Source: Clarkia xantiana subsp. parviflora (Eukaryota; Streptophyta; Magnoliopsida; Myrtales; Onagraceae). Taken from it: 64,000 nt of DNA. A program made the translations under genes and the position numbers. Shown in pieces: positions 11,557-23,670 of the stretch; within the stretch, counting starts at the first letter, position 1, and each line of letters starts with the position of its first letter. Location of the stretch: the NCBI GenBank assembly GCA_036873135.1, contig JAPTYO010000008.1:32080761-32144760 (forward strand), in the 5' to 3' direction. The notes below the pieces were generated by a model. It was given only the letters and a program-made list of their open reading frames with translations. It was not told the origin of the DNA and made no database searches.

Positions 11557-12500
11557 TGTTTCCACACGAGTTTCCTTCGTTGGCTTCTCCTTCCATTCTT
11601 TCCTTCTTCCCGGGCTTCTGCTTCTAGTATTCCCGCTTCGTGGGCTTCTCCTAGTATTTCCGCACCGTGGGCTTCTTCTTCTCGTATATCTGTAGCTGGG
11701 CACCGGGGAGGGGGTTCCCAGTAAGAACACTGTTTGTACACGGTGTCCCGAGTGCCTTCTTGCTTTGGACCTCCGCCCTTCCTTCTCCTCGAGATACCTG
11801 TAAAAGGGGCAATATCGAGACCCAAAGGGGGGGGGTGGTGCTCGGTGTGCCATTTCCGATGCTTAAATGAGTATATGCTTTAGGGAGAGGTAACGAGTTT
11901 AGACTGAGAGTGATAGCAAGATTCCCTTCAAATGAAGAGAAAATGTCTCTATTTATAGGAAATCACGTGACTGAGAGTGATAGCAAGATCCAATTGGACC
12001 GCCCCGGTTCCAGTGATTTCCTGGTCCGGCTGTGGCAATTTCGTAATAGAAGTTGGCCTTGACCGTAAATATGGTGCACTTGACCTCGATTCGACCGTAG
12101 ATGAGCTTAATATGGCTAAGTGTTGATATGTGGCCTCCAAGGGCGAGCCCCGGGCGAAATATTATCCGGGGGTAAGGGTCCGGACGAGGGGAACTCGCCC
12201 GGACGGAGGGGGGGGGGGGGGGGTACCCGGACGGGTACCCCTAGTGCTCGAGCAACGGGCCTCGCTTGGGTTACCCGAGCAAGGGGCCTCGCTCGGGTTA
12301 CCCGAGCAAGGGTCACTTGCTTGGGTTACCTCCGAGTGGTTTATCCAATCGAGGCCTTCCCGAGTAATTTTCGCCACTCATGGTGTTTTTTGGGCATATG
12401 TGTTGGGCCTCGGGTATCCATTTTCCAAGCTTCGAATTTTAATCAGTCGCGGCCCAATTAACGAAGTCCGATTTAAAATAGCTTGGGCGTATATCCAACA
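11557..12500 (-). mobile_element. Tat-N LTR, copy 1 (3' LTR, 944 bp, full length)
   Basis: Plus text starts TGTTTCCACACGAG and ends ATATCCAACA. On the minus strand it is preceded by the polypurine tract AGGGGGAAAA (12501-12510), so this is the 3' LTR. A minus-strand TATA box lies at 11950-11957, and the conserved AGCATCGGA motif at 11851-11866 is followed by CACCACCCCC. It contains a 16-G run (12208-12223) flanked by GGGTACCCGG words, and a 30-bp tandem repeat in U5 (about 11590-11700). The left flank GTCTC is the probable target-duplication copy. Confidence 0.8.
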
Positions 12501-12510
12501 TTTTCCCCCT

Positions 12511-13544
12511 AGTCAAGAAATTGTTTAACCTTTACTTGACTCTATTTTTGTGGAGTATCGCCCATGCGAGTTGCGAAACGTACCTTTATGACGATCCCGA
12601 CCTTTATCGATTGTTCGAGGAACATCGCAATTTGCTTTGCCCCGTGTTTAAAGGATCTTTAAGACGGTCTCGACCTTCATTGAATGCTTCGAGGAAATCA
12701 TGTGATCCTTGCCCCCTGTTCAAGGAAGCTTTATGACGACCCCTGCCTTAATTGAATTCTCAAGGAACGTTGTAATTTTCCTTGCCCTCTTTTCAAGGAA
12801 GGTGGATACACAAAATGTTATTGCTGATTTAAGCAAATTTATGCCATGTGTAGATATTGTATAAGGGTAAGAGTTACGAGCCTTGGTCTCGTTTTACTTA
12901 GCCTTATGAATGTGTCCTTATTGGAGGAACCTCCTTTTTAGGCTCTTAGAGCCGATTGGGTGCTTTGGAAGTGGTGTTGCGCTCCGTTTGCGAGAGTGCG
13001 AGTATGGTCTTCCAGCTTTGGCCTTCAATGGGCATGGCGTTTTTCTCCCCGTTTGTCGGAGTGTGGGTATGGTCCTTTAACCTTATCCTGCAATTCACTT
13101 CCCGTTTTACAGGTTAAGGGGCTTCTCCCCTTGTTGACATTTTTGTGATTCGGTCTCGGGGGCTTCTCGGACGGTGATTTTGTCTTCGTGTCTCAGTGCT
13201 GAGGTTACTTCTGTGGTATGCATACCTTGCACCTCCATATGTGGGGGCTTGGCCCTTGTGTTACTCATGCTCTGTGACCTGTGCATATAGTGTTGTATGT
13301 ATATGGTTGCCCCCGTAGTGGGCATGCTTCAGATGCTTCGGACGAATATCCCGCCTTGCCCCCGAGTTAAGCAATGACTTCGTCATTTGCTTGACTCTAT
13401 GATGGTCAGATGAGAATCCGATTATCCTTAGTTTGTCTCCTTGATCTTATATGTTGCGGTTGTTGGAATTTATGGAATATGGAGGCCGTCTTCATGGTGA
13501 TGGAGCCTCATGTTTGGCTAACCCGAGTATGGTTGAATCTAGGG
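12511..13544 (-). mobile_element. 3' internal region of Tat-N element
   Basis: Non-coding. It contains about three copies of a ~75-85-bp repeat (about 12580-12800) with a CGACCTT..ATTG..TTCGAGGAA core and a CCTTGCCC tail. No pol domain is seen on either strand. Confidence 0.55.
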
Positions 13545-14125
13545 TATGAGCCTTTTGATGTATAGGGGGTGGTACCCTCTTTTGATATATATGGACATGA
13601 TAGTCACCTGTTGAAGTATAAGGGGTGGTACCCTCCTTTGATATATATGGACATGATAGTCACATGTTGAAGTGTAGGGGGTGGTACCCTCCTTTGATAT
13701 ATATATGGACACGATAGCCATTTGATGATGTATAGGGGGACGATACCCTTCTTTGATATAGATGGATATGATAGCCATTGTTGATGTATAGGGGGATTGG
13801 TACCCTCCTTTGGTATATATAGACATGATAGCCCCTGTTGATATATAGGGGGTGATACCCTCCTTTAACATATATTGACATGATAGTATTTGATGATGTA
13901 TAGGGGATGGTACCTTCCTTTGATATAAATGGACATGATAGCCATTGTTGATGTATAGGTAGATTGGTACCCTCATTTGGTATCTATGGACATGATAGCC
14001 CCTGTTGATCTATAGGGGGTGATAACCTCATTTGATATATATGGACATGATAGCCATTTGATGAAGTATAGGGGGACGATATCCTCATTTGATATATGGA
14101 CGTAATAGTCACATGTTGAAGCATA
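13545..14125. repeat. R1 minisatellite of Tat-N, unit A (~57-60 bp)
   Basis: About ten tandem copies built from GGTACCCTCCTTTGATATA, a TGGACATGATAG core and a TTGATG-TATAGGGGG link. Apparent long ORFs here are by-products of the repeat. Confidence 0.9.
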
Positions 14126-14800
14126 GGTTGTCCTGTGGATCTTCCCCTTGTCATATTTCAGAGTTGTCTTTTTGGATCTTCCCATTTTCAGTTGGAAGGG
14201 TGGCCCTGTGGGTCTTATGTCCCTTTTCGGTTGTAAGGGTTTTCCTTATAGATCTTCCTCTTTACATATGTAAGGGTAGTCCTGTAGATCTTCCACTTAT
14301 CATATTTCAGAGTTGTCTTTTTGGATCTTCCCCTTTTAGGTTTGAAGGGTTGTCCTTATAAATCTTCCTCTTTCCATATGTGAGGGATGTCCTGTGGATC
14401 TTCCCCTTATCATATTTCAGAGTTATCTTTTTGGATCTCCCCATTTTCGGTTAGAAGGGTGGCATTGTGGGACTTTTGTTCCTTTTCGGTTGTAAAGGTT
14501 GTCCTTATAAACCTTCCTCTTTCCATATGTAAGGGTTGTCTAGTGGATCTTCCCCTTATCATATTTAAGAGTTGTGTTTTTGGATCTTCCCCTTTCCGGT
14601 TGGAAGGTGGCCATGTGGGTCTTATGTCCCTTTTTAGTTGTAAGGGTTGTCCTTATAGATCTTCCTCTTTCCATATGTAAGGGTTGTAATGTGGATCTTC
14701 CCCTTTTCATATTTAAGAGTTGGGATTTTCGATATTCCCCTTTTCGGTTGGAATGGTGGCCCTGTGGGTCTTATCTCCCTTTTCGGTTGTAGATGACGCC
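14126..14800. repeat. R2 higher-order repeat of Tat-N, unit A (~149 bp)
   Basis: About 4.5 tandem copies of a ~149-bp unit, itself made of four related ~37-bp monomers. Each monomer has a TTGTCCT/TGGCCCT head, a GATCTTCC or GGTCTTATGTCCC middle, and a variable tail (CATATTTCAGAG, CGGTTGGAAGGG, CGGTTGTAAGGG, CATATGTAAGGG). Confidence 0.85.
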
Positions 14801-16178
14801 TCCTATTTTGTGTGTGATGGTGCCTCTCTCCTTTCCCTTGTTCCCTGAAAAGCATTTGATTCATTTAGTGCTATTTTCATTTCTTACAGAAAGAAAAGTC
14901 TAAGTGGAGTCCGTAGATCTCCTTTTGGTAATAATAAATTATATAATGGAAGTAGATATTCCCTTTTCCATTTTGGTGTAGAACTTCTTCGAATCTTCTC
15001 CACTGAAAGTTTTAGTTGATATCTGCCATTCCGTATCTTGCAGTCAGTATAAGTTGTGGATGTCGCCTTATGAGGGCGGTCAGTGTTGCCTCCAACACAG
15101 GAGAGCGAGTCCTTGTAGTGGGTTTATGTTGTATCCTTCCTTTGTGGTTTCCATCGGAAAGAGTCATACCACATATTCGCGTGGCATTCCATTTCCAGTT
15201 GGCCTATCAAGCACCAGATCACATGGTGCCCCCTAGTTGCTTGGTAGTTGCACCGTTTGTTCTTGTTTAGCCTGTTAATGCGAATCTTCCTATTTTTCGG
15301 TTGGGTGCCGAGCACTTGTTTGTTTGGTGCCCCCAAGTTGCTCGGTCCCCTTACTCATTTTTTCTCTTTGAGCATGCATTTCTTATATGCATCTTCTAGA
15401 ATTAGCGACTGGGGCGGGGTCTTTCAATTTTGATATTCGTTACTGTTTCAACCCTTGACTCTTCGTAGGTGTTGGTTTGGCGTGGTGCCCCCATCCATGT
15501 GCTGTTCGCACCCTTAGGTGTAGAATGTTGTCTTTGCAAATCCAATATCCTTTTAACGTTGGAGTTATTGTTGATCCTTGCGATGAGCATAGGTTTGGTG
15601 GTGCCCCCTCATTTAGTGCTACCCCTCACTGGATGTAGAAGTGGCTTTTGGCTAAAAAATGAGTATTGTGTTTGTTAGGAGGAGAGGGAGGTGTTTGCCT
15701 TGCAGGCTGGATTGAATTGGTATTCCCAGCTTTGGCAGCGGATTGTCCCGTCCTTTGGGCGGGCGGGCTTCTGGTGTGTGAACTGCTGTACATAGGTATA
15801 TTGTAGGATGGGATTCTATATGATGGCATTCCATTTGGTTTCCATGGAAAGGCATAACATATTAGAAACCCTGGGATGGCAGTCTCTCAAAGTAGGCGCA
15901 ACAGGCCTTGCAGGTTGTAGTGGCCCTCCTTGTTTGGGGTTATCCTTTTGCTCATAATGGGGAGACGTGTATGCATGCACTCTCTCTGCTATCATTAGTG
16001 ATGCTTGCCCCCCCCCCCCCCAATGTATGTGGTTTCTCTTACTAAAGCCATATTCTTCTGGGGATGGAGTTATTGATCATCTCACCCCCTCTTAGTGTTG
16101 TCATATCCTTTACAGAGTGGCTGTTGTTCTGTGATCACCTCCAGTTGCCCCTTATTAACGTGCTCTAGAAGAGCTACC
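14801..16178 (-). mobile_element. Tat-N internal region, unit A
   Basis: Unique sequence of the non-autonomous element, largely non-coding. It includes a poly-C run at about 16009-16021. The same segment recurs in units B and C. No protease, reverse transcriptase, RNase H or integrase motif is seen in any frame. Confidence 0.5.
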
Positions 16179-16589
16179 CTAGGTACATTCATGGACGGAT
16201 GGGAGGGTGTTGCTCATCCATGTGTAGTGGATGTTGTTCTGTTCCCTCCTTATCTTGTACCCTATTGGCATAATCTGGAAGAGCTTCCATGGGTGCAATT
16301 TTGTTGTAGCCACATAATTGGCCTTCTGGCTAGTTCTTGGGTGTTTGGGTGTTATCCCCATTAGAGGCTTGTCCTTTATTAGGGGTGAGGGAGGTATTTG
16401 TTGATTGACTACCGACTGTGGTGTCTTAAAGCTTGATGGAGTGTTATCCAAGGAGTGGTGTTCTCCATTGGACGACGGTTGCTTAACATCCTTTGGTTGT
16501 TGCCCCCAGATGCTAGGCCCCTGGAGACCCACGGTAGGCACCTTACTATTTCGCCCGCTTGTTCTCTTGGACCCCTTAATTAATGCCAT
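16179..16589 (-). pseudogene. Possible gag N-terminal remnant of Tat-N, unit A
   Basis: Minus-strand frame beginning MALIKGSKRTSG just downstream of the primer site, about 137 residues, rich in P, Q, S and K (for example PSIWGQQPKDVKQPSSNGEH), with no zinc knuckle. Its position right after primer site and leader is where gag starts in Tat elements. In units B and C one extra C in the TTGGACCCCC run (near 21545 and 26455) breaks the same frame. Upstream the frame is also open through the primer site and the LTR U5, so the ATG at 16589 is a choice made on position only. Function is an inference. Confidence 0.35.
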
Positions 16590-16624
16590 CGAGCACAAGT
16601 AGTAGGCTACGTTCTTTTTGCTCA

Positions 16625-16643
16625 AATCCCCAGACGGAGCCAA
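16625..16643 (-). other. Primer-binding site candidate of Tat-N, unit A
   Basis: On the minus strand the LTR end is followed by TTGGCTCCGTCTGGGGATT. The TGGC..CCGT start and GGGGATT continuation resemble the plant Tat/Athila primer site complementary to tRNA-Asp, with a few differences. Equivalent sites lie at about 21600-21618 and 26508-26526. Confidence 0.55.
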
Positions 16644-17481
16644 TATTTGCACACGAGTTTCCTTCGTGGGCTTCTCCTTCCATTCTTTCCTTCTTTCTGG
16701 GCTTCTCCTTCTAGTACTCCCGCTCCGTGGAATTCTCCGTCTAGTATTTCCGCACCGTAGAATTCTTCTTCTCGTATGCCCACTCCATGGGCTTCTCCTT
16801 CTCGTGTACCTGTAGCTGGGCACCGGGGAGGGGGTTCCCGGTAAGAACACTGTTCGTACACAGTGTCCTGAGTGCCTTCTTGCTACGGACCTCCGCCCTT
16901 CCTTCTCCTCGAGATACCTGCAAATGGGGCAATTCCGAGACCCAAAGGGGGGAGGGGTGGTGCTCGGTGTGCCATCTCCGATGCTTAAATGAGTATATGC
17001 TTTAGGGATAGGTAACGAGCTTAGAGTGATAGCAAGATTTCGTTCAAATGAGGAGCGGAGGTCTCTATTTATAGAATTCCTATTGGACCACCCCGGTTCC
17101 AGTGATTTCCTAATCCGGTTGTGGCAGTTTCGTAATATAAGTTTCCCTTGACCGTAACTATGGTGCACTTGACCTCGGTTCGAACGTAGATGAGATTAAT
17201 ATGGCTAAGTGTTATTATGTGGTCTCCAAGGGCAAGCCCTGGACGAAATATCGTCCGGGGGTAACGGTCCGGGCGAAGGGGACTCGCCCAGACGGAGGAG
17301 GGGGGGGGGGGGGGGGGGGGAGTACCCGGACGGGTACCCCTAGTGCCTTGCTCCGAATACCCGAGCAAGGGTCCCTTGCGTGGGTTACCTCCGAGTGGTC
17401 TATCTACTCGGGGCCTTCCCGAGTGGTTTTTGCCACTCAGGGCGTTTTTTGGCCGTATGTGTTGGCCCTCGGGTTTCCAAG
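16644..17481 (-). mobile_element. Tat-N LTR, copy 2 (right end deleted)
   Basis: 5' LTR of unit A. It has a TATA box (17066-17073), the AGCATCGGA motif (16973-16988), a 21-G run (17300-17320) and a U5 30-bp repeat. Compared with copy 1 it lacks about 80 bp at the right end and is joined at TTCCAAG directly to copia LTR sequence. The same fused junction is present in copies 3 and 4. Confidence 0.8.
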
Positions 17482-17690
17482 AGGAGCAAAGTGGACAAAA
17501 GTCCACTTTGCCCTCTCATCAAATTCAGCCGGCCTTAGAGTCTGGGAGGCCCAATTATGGGCCTCTCATGTCAATTGGGATTTTAGTCCTAGCCCAAAAT
17601 CCCTAATGTGACATTACACATTTTCCTTAGGTACCAGACTTTTATTTAATAGGCTCCCAATTACGGCGGCCCAATCTCCAAATTGCAACA
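17482..17690 (-). mobile_element. copia LTR fragment (209 bp), unit A
   Basis: Matches the last ~209 bp of the subfamily-2 copia LTR (starting AGGAGCAAAGTGGAC, ending TTGCAACA). Present in the same form at 22411-22619 and 27376-27584. Confidence 0.8.
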
Positions 17691-18246
17691 CATCCCTGGT
17701 TAAAAGTTTAGTCAATGGATCCGCCGTCATACTTTCGGTGGACAAGTATTCTAATGTGATTAATTTGTCCTCAACCATATTCTTAGCATAAATGTATTTC
17801 AAATAAATGTGTTTCGTCCTGCTATGGTACTTAGGATTCTTAACTGTTGTAATTGCTGCTTGACTGTCAGAGTATGCTTTCACAGGCTTACTCCCATCCT
17901 CGATGCCAAGCAATGTAGTTAAGTGCCTTCTAAGCCAAACCACTTCCTGTGCGTTTTTAGAGAGGGCCATGAATCCGGATTCCATCGTTGATAGTGCGAA
18001 ACATATTTTCTTCTTGCTCATCCATGAAATGGCGCCATTATCAAGGAGAAGTACTCCTCTTGAGGCGGACTTATGATCACCCGAATCGCCACCGTGGTCG
18101 GCGTCCCTGAATCCGTCAATTCTAGTTTTCCACCCTCATAGCACAATACGTAGTCGGCAGTACTTTTCAGGTATCGAATAATTCGTTTCACGGCCTTTAA
18201 ATATTGATAGCCAGGGCATGATTGGAATCATGTTACTAAACCCACA
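17691..18246 (-). pseudogene. copia RNase H fragment, unit A
   Basis: The minus-strand translation contains copia RNase H landmarks: ESGFMALSKNAQEVVWLRR, then YSDSQAAI, then NPKYHSRTKH, then the DPLTKLL end of pol just before the LTR. The frame is open from 18021 into the LTR, but the upstream part is frameshifted. It is truncated at 18246 where it abuts the R1 minisatellite of unit B. Copies in units B and C are clearly paralogous; C alone continues into the rest of pol. Confidence 0.85.
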
Positions 18247-18590
18247 TGAAAGGGGGTGATACCCTCCTTTGGTATATATAGACATGATAGCCCCTGTTGA
18301 TATATAGGGGGTGATACCCTCCTTTGATATATATTGACCTGATAGCATTTGATGATGTATAGGGGATGGTACCTTCCTTTGATATAAATGGACATGATAG
18401 CCATTGTTGATGTATATGAAGATTGGTACCCTCATTTGGTTTCTATGGACATGATAGCCCCTGTTGATCTATATGGGGTGATACCCTCATTTGATATATA
18501 TGGACATGATAGCCATTTGATGATGTAATAAGGGGACGATATCCTCATTTGATATATGGACGTGATAGTCACATGTTGAAGCATTAGGGG
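18247..18590. repeat. R1 minisatellite of Tat-N, unit B
   Basis: Tandem ~57-60-bp copies as in unit A, starting abruptly at the junction with copia RNase H (AACCCACA / TGAAAGGGGGTG). Ends near a poly-G run at about 18587-18600. Confidence 0.85.
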
Positions 18591-18600
18591 GGGGGGGGGG

Positions 18601-18790
18601 AGTGGTACCCTCCTTTGATTGAAGAACTTACATTCTATATCTTGTTGGAAGGGTTGCCCTTTAATTGAGGGACTTACTTCCCATATCATGTTTGATGAGT
18701 TTCCCTTTGATTGGGGGACTTACTTCTCATGTCTTGTTGGACGAGTTTCCCTTTAATTGGGGGACTTACTTCTCTTATCATGTTGGAAGG
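18601..18790. repeat. Third Tat-N repeat, unit B (~58 bp)
   Basis: Three to four copies with a GGGACTTACTTC core, a CATGTT link and a GAGTTTCCCTTTGATTGG tail. Also present in unit C (23500-23670) but deleted from unit A. Confidence 0.75.
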
Positions 18791-19845
18791 GTGGCCGTGT
18801 GGGTCTTATGTCCCTTTTCGGTTGTAGGGGTTGTCCTTATAGATCTTCCTCTTTCCATATGTAAGGGTTGTCCTGTGGATCTTCCCCTTATCATATCTTA
18901 GAGTTTTCCTTTTGGATCTTTCCCTTTTTGGTTTGAAGTGTGGTCATGTGGGTCTTATGTCCATTTTCGGTTGTAAGGGTTGTCCTTATAGATCTTCCTA
19001 TTTCCATATGTAAGGGTTGTCCTGTGGATCTTCACCTTATCATATTTCAGAGTTGTTCTTTTTGATCATCCCCTTTTCGGTTGGAAGGGTGGTCGTGTGG
19101 GTCTTATGTCTCTTTTCGGTTGTAAGGGTTTTCCTTATAGATCTTTCTCTTTCCATATGCGAGGGTTGTCCTGTAGATCTTCCCCTTGTCATATTTCAGA
19201 GTTGTCTTTTTGGATTTTTCCATTTTCAGTTGGAAGGGTGGCCCTGTGGGTCTTATGTCCCTTTTCGGTTGTAAGGGTTTTCCTTATTGATCATCCTCTT
19301 TACAAATGTAAGGGTAGTCCTGTAGATCTTCCACTTATCATATTTCAGAGTTGTCTTTTTGGATCTTCCTCTTTTAGGTTTGAAGGGTTGTCCTTATAAA
19401 TCTTCCTCTTTCCATATGTGAGGGATGTCCTGTGGATCTTCCCCTTATCATATTTCAGAGTTGTCTTTTTGGATCTCCCCATTTTCGGTTAGAAGGGTGG
19501 CATTGTGGGACTTTTGTTCCTTTTCGGTTGTAAAGGTTGTCCTTATAAACCTTCCTCGTTCCATATGTAAGGGTTGTCTATTGGATCTTCCCCTTATCAT
19601 ACTTAAGAGTTGTGTTTTTGGATCTTCCCCTTTCCGGTTGGAAGGTGGCCATGTGGGTCTTATGTCCCTTTTCAGTTGTAAGGGTTGTCCTTATAGATCT
19701 CCCTCTTTCCATATGTAAGGGTTGTAATGTGGATCTTCCCCTTTTCATATTTAAGAGTTGGGATTTTCGATATTCCCCTTTTTGGTTGGAATGGTGGCCC
19801 TGTGGGTCTTATCTCCCTTTTCGGTTGTAGATGACGCCTCCTCTT
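18791..19845. repeat. R2 higher-order repeat of Tat-N, unit B
   Basis: About seven copies of the ~149-bp, four-monomer unit described for unit A. Confidence 0.85.
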
Positions 19846-21618
19846 TTGTGTGTGATGGTGCCTCTCTCCTTTCCCTTGTTCCCTGAAAAGCATTTGATTC
19901 ATTTAGTGCTATTTTCATTTCTTACAGAAAGAAAAGTCTAAGTGGAGTCCGTAGATCTCCTTTTGGTAATAATAAATTATATAATGGAAGTAGATATTCC
20001 CTTTTCCATTCTGGTGTAGAACTTCTTCGAATCTTCTCCACTGAAAGTGTTAGTTGATATCTGCCATTCCGTATCTTGCAGTCGGTATAAGTTGTGGATG
20101 TCGCCTTATGAGGGCGGTCATTGTTGCCTCCAACACAGGAGAGTGAGTCCTTGTAGTGGGTTTATGTTGTATCCTTCCTTTGTGGTTTCCATCGGAAAGA
20201 GTCATACCACATATTCGCGTGGCATTCCATTCCCAGTTGGCCTATCAAGCACCAGATCACATGGTGCCCCCTAGTTGCTTGGTAGTTGCACCGTTTGTTC
20301 TTGTTTAGCCTGTTAATGCGTATCTTCCTATTTTTCGGTTGGGTGCCGAGCACTTGTTCGTTTGGTGCCCCCAAGTTGCTCGGTCCCCTTACTCATTTTT
20401 TCTCTTTGAGCATGCATTTCTTATATGCATCTTCTAGAATTAGCGACTGGGGTGGGGTCTTTCAATTTTGATATTCGTTACTGTTTCAACCCTTGACTCT
20501 TCGTAGGTGTTGGTTTGGCGTGGTGCCCCCATCCATGTGCTGTTCGCACCCTTAGTTGATCCTTGCGATGAGCATAGGTTTGGTGGTGCCCCCTCATTTA
20601 GTGCTACCCCTCACTGGATGTAGAAGTGGCTTTTGGCTAAAAAATGAGTATTGTGTTTGTTAGGAGGAGAGGGAGGTGTTTGCCTTGCAGGCTGGGTTGA
20701 ATTGGTATTCCCAGCTTTGGCAGCGGATTGTCCCGTCCTTTGGGCGGGCGGGCTTCTGGTGTGTGAACTGCTGTACATAGGTATATTGTAGGCGTAACAT
20801 ATTAGAAACCCATGGAAAGGCATAACATATTAGAAACCCTGGGATGGCAGTCTCTCAAAGTAGGCGCAACAGGCCTTGCTGGTTGTAGTGGCCCTCCTTG
20901 TTTGGGGCTATCCTTTTGCTCATAATGGGGAGACGTGTATGCATGCACTCTCTCTGCTATCATTAGTGATGCTTGCCCCCCCCCCCCTCCCCCCCAATGT
21001 ATGTGGTTGCTCTTACTAATGCCATATTCTTCTGGGGATGGAGTTATTGATCATCTCACCCCCTCTTAGTGTTGTCATATCCATTACAGAGTGGCTGTTG
21101 TTCTGTGATCACCTCCAGTTGCCCCTTATTAACGTGCTCTAGAAGAGCTACCCTAGGTACATTCATGGACGGATGGGAGGGTGTTTCTCATCCATGTGTA
21201 GTGGATGTTGTTCTGTTCCCTCCTTATCTTGTCCTCTATTGGCATAATCTGGAAGAGCTTCCATGGGTGCAATTTTGTTGTAGCCACTTAATTGGCCTTC
21301 TGGCTAGTTCTTGGGTGTTTGGGTGTTACCCCCATTAGAGGCTTGTCCTTTATTAGGGGTGAGTAAGGTATTTGTTGATTGACTACCAACTGTGGTGTCT
21401 TAAAGCTTGATGGAGTGTTATCCGAGGAGTGGTGTTCTCCATTGGATGACGGTTGCTTAACATCCTTTGGTTGTTGCCCCCAAATGCTAGGCCCCTGGAG
21501 ACCCACGGTAGGCACCTTACTATGTCGCCCGCTTGTTCTCTTGGACCCCCTTAATTAATGCCATCGAGCACAAGTAGTAGGCTACGTGCTTTTTGCTCAA
21601 ATCCGCAGACGGAGCCAA
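19846..21618 (-). mobile_element. Tat-N internal region, unit B
   Basis: Paralogue of 14801-16643, including the decayed gag-like frame (about 21288-21560), a poly-C tract near 20977-20995 and the primer-site candidate at its right edge. It has a ~50-bp deletion relative to units A and C near 20555 and a rearranged patch near 20795. Confidence 0.6.
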
Positions 21619-22410
21619 TATTTGCACACGAGTTTCCTTCGTGGGCTTCTCCTTCCATTCTTTCCTACTTTCTGGGCTTCTCCTTCAAGTACTCCCGCTC
21701 CGTGGGATTCTCCGTCTAGTATTTCCGCACCGTAGAATTCTTCTTCTCGTATGCCCACTCCATGGGCTTCTCCTTCTCGTGTACCTGTAGCTGGGCACCG
21801 AGGAGGGGGTTCCCGGTAAGAACACTGTTTGTACACAGTGTCCTGAGTGCCTTCTTGCTACGGACCTCCGCCCTTCCTTCTCCTCGAGATTCCTGCAAAA
21901 GGGGCAATTCCGAGACCTAAAGGGGGGGAGGGGTGGTGCTCGGTGTGCCATCTCCGATGCTTAAATGAGTATATGCTTTAGGGATAGGTAACGAGCTTAG
22001 AGTGATAGCAAGATTCCGTTCAAATGAGGAGCGGAGGTCTCTATTTATAGAATTCCTATTGGACCACCCCGGTTCCAGTGATTTCCTAATCCGGTTGTGG
22101 CAGTTTCGTAATATAAGTTGCCCTTGACCGTAAATATGGTGCACTTGACCTCGGTTCGAACGTAGATGATTTTAATATGGCTAAGTGTTAATATGTGGTC
22201 TCCAAGGGCAAGCCCCGAACGAAATATCGTCCGGGGGTAACGGTCCGGGCGAAGGGGACTCGCCCAGACGGAGGAGGGGGGGGGGGGGGGAGTACCCGAG
22301 TAAGGGTTACCTCCGAGTGGTCATTCTACTCGGGGCCTTCCCGAGTGGTTCTTGCCACTCAGGGTGTTTTTTGGCCATATGTGTTGGCCCTCGGGTGTCC
22401 ATTTTCCAAG
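21619..22410 (-). mobile_element. Tat-N LTR, copy 3 (right end deleted)
   Basis: Same structure as copy 2, with a 15-G run (22276-22290). It carries a further deletion of the ACCCGGACGGGTACCCCTAG stretch after the G run. The junction with copia LTR at TTTTCCAAG is identical. Confidence 0.8.
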
Positions 22411-22619
22411 AGGAGCAAAGTGGACAAAAGTCCACTTTGCCCTCTCATCAAATTCAGCCGGCCTTAGAGTCTGGGAGGCCCAATTATGGGCCTTTCATGT
22501 CAATTGGGATTTTAGTCCTAGCCCAAAATCCCTAATGTGACATTACACATTTTCCTTAGGTACCAGACTTTTATTTAATAGGCTCCCAATTACGGCGGCC
22601 CAATCTCCAAATTGCAACA
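22411..22619 (-). mobile_element. copia LTR fragment (209 bp), unit B
   Basis: Paralogue of 17482-17690. Confidence 0.8.
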
Positions 22620-23140
22620 CATCCCTGGTTAAAAGTTTAGTTAATGGATCCGCCATCATAATCTCGGTGGACAAGTATTCTAATGTGATTAATTTGTCCT
22701 CAAACATATTCTTAGCATAATTGTATTTCAAATCAATGTGTTTCGTCCTGCTATGGTACTTAGGATTCTTAACTGTTGTAATTGCTGCTTGACGTTCAGA
22801 GTATACTTTCACAGGCTTACTCCCTTCCTCGATGCCAAGCAATGTAGTTAAGTGCCTTCTAAGCCAAACCACTTCCTGTGCGTTTTTAGAGAGGGCCATG
22901 AATCCGGATTCCGTCGTTGATAGTGCGAAACATATTTTCTTCTTGCTCATCCATGAAATTGCGGCATTATCCAGGAGAAGTACTCCTCCTGAGGTGGACT
23001 TATGATCACCCGAATCGCCACCGTGGTCGGCGTCCCAGAATCCGTCAATTCTAGTTTTCCACCCTCATAGCACAATACGTTTCACGGCCCTTAAATACTG
23101 ATAGCCAGGGCATGATTGGAATCGTGTTACTAAACCCACA
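22620..23140 (-). pseudogene. copia RNase H fragment, unit B
   Basis: Same RNase H segment as in unit A, with an open frame from 22950 towards the LTR and ESGFMALSKNAQEVVWLRR visible. It has a 32-bp deletion near 23080 relative to unit A, and a serine-arginine change in the catalytic-region DSQ triplet (YSERQAAI). It ends at the same copia position (AACCCACA) as unit A, then joins R1. Confidence 0.85.
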
Positions 23141-23670
23141 TGATAGGGGGTGATACCCTCCTTTGGTATATATAGACATGATAGCCCCTGTTGATATATA
23201 GGGGGTGATACCCTCCTTTGATATATATTGACCTGATAGCATTTGATGATGTATAGGGGATGGTACCTTCCTTTGATATAAATGGACATGATAGCCATTG
23301 TTGATGTATAGGAAGATTCGTACCGTCATTTGGTTTCTATGGACATGATAGCCCATATTGATCTATAGGGGGTGATACCCTCATTTGATATATATGGACA
23401 TGATAGCCATTTGATGATGTATAAGGGGACGATATCCTCATTTGATATATGGACGTGATATTCACATGTTGAAGCATTGGGGGGGGGGGGGGGGGAGTGG
23501 TACCCTCCTTTGATTGAAGAACTTACATTCTATATCTTGTTGGAAGGGTTGCTCTTTGATTGAGGGACTTACTTCCCATATCATGTTTGATGAGTTTCCC
23601 TTTGATTGGGGGACTTACTTCTCATGTCTTGTTGGATGAGTTTCCCTTTAATTGGGGGACTTACTTCTCT
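23141..23670. repeat. R1 and third repeat of Tat-N, unit C
   Basis: R1 copies run to about 23475, followed by a poly-G tract (23480-23496) and the ~58-bp GGGACTTACTTC repeat to about 23670. Confidence 0.85.

Noticed and set aside
13539..14792. Long frames in R1/R2 (for example 145 codons at 13539-13976)
   Set aside because: They follow the repeat period and shift frame between copies (149 is not a multiple of three); not genes.
16009..16021. Poly-C tracts in the Tat-N interior (also near 20977 and 25890) as regulatory sites
   Set aside because: Length varies between paralogues and nothing else supports a function.
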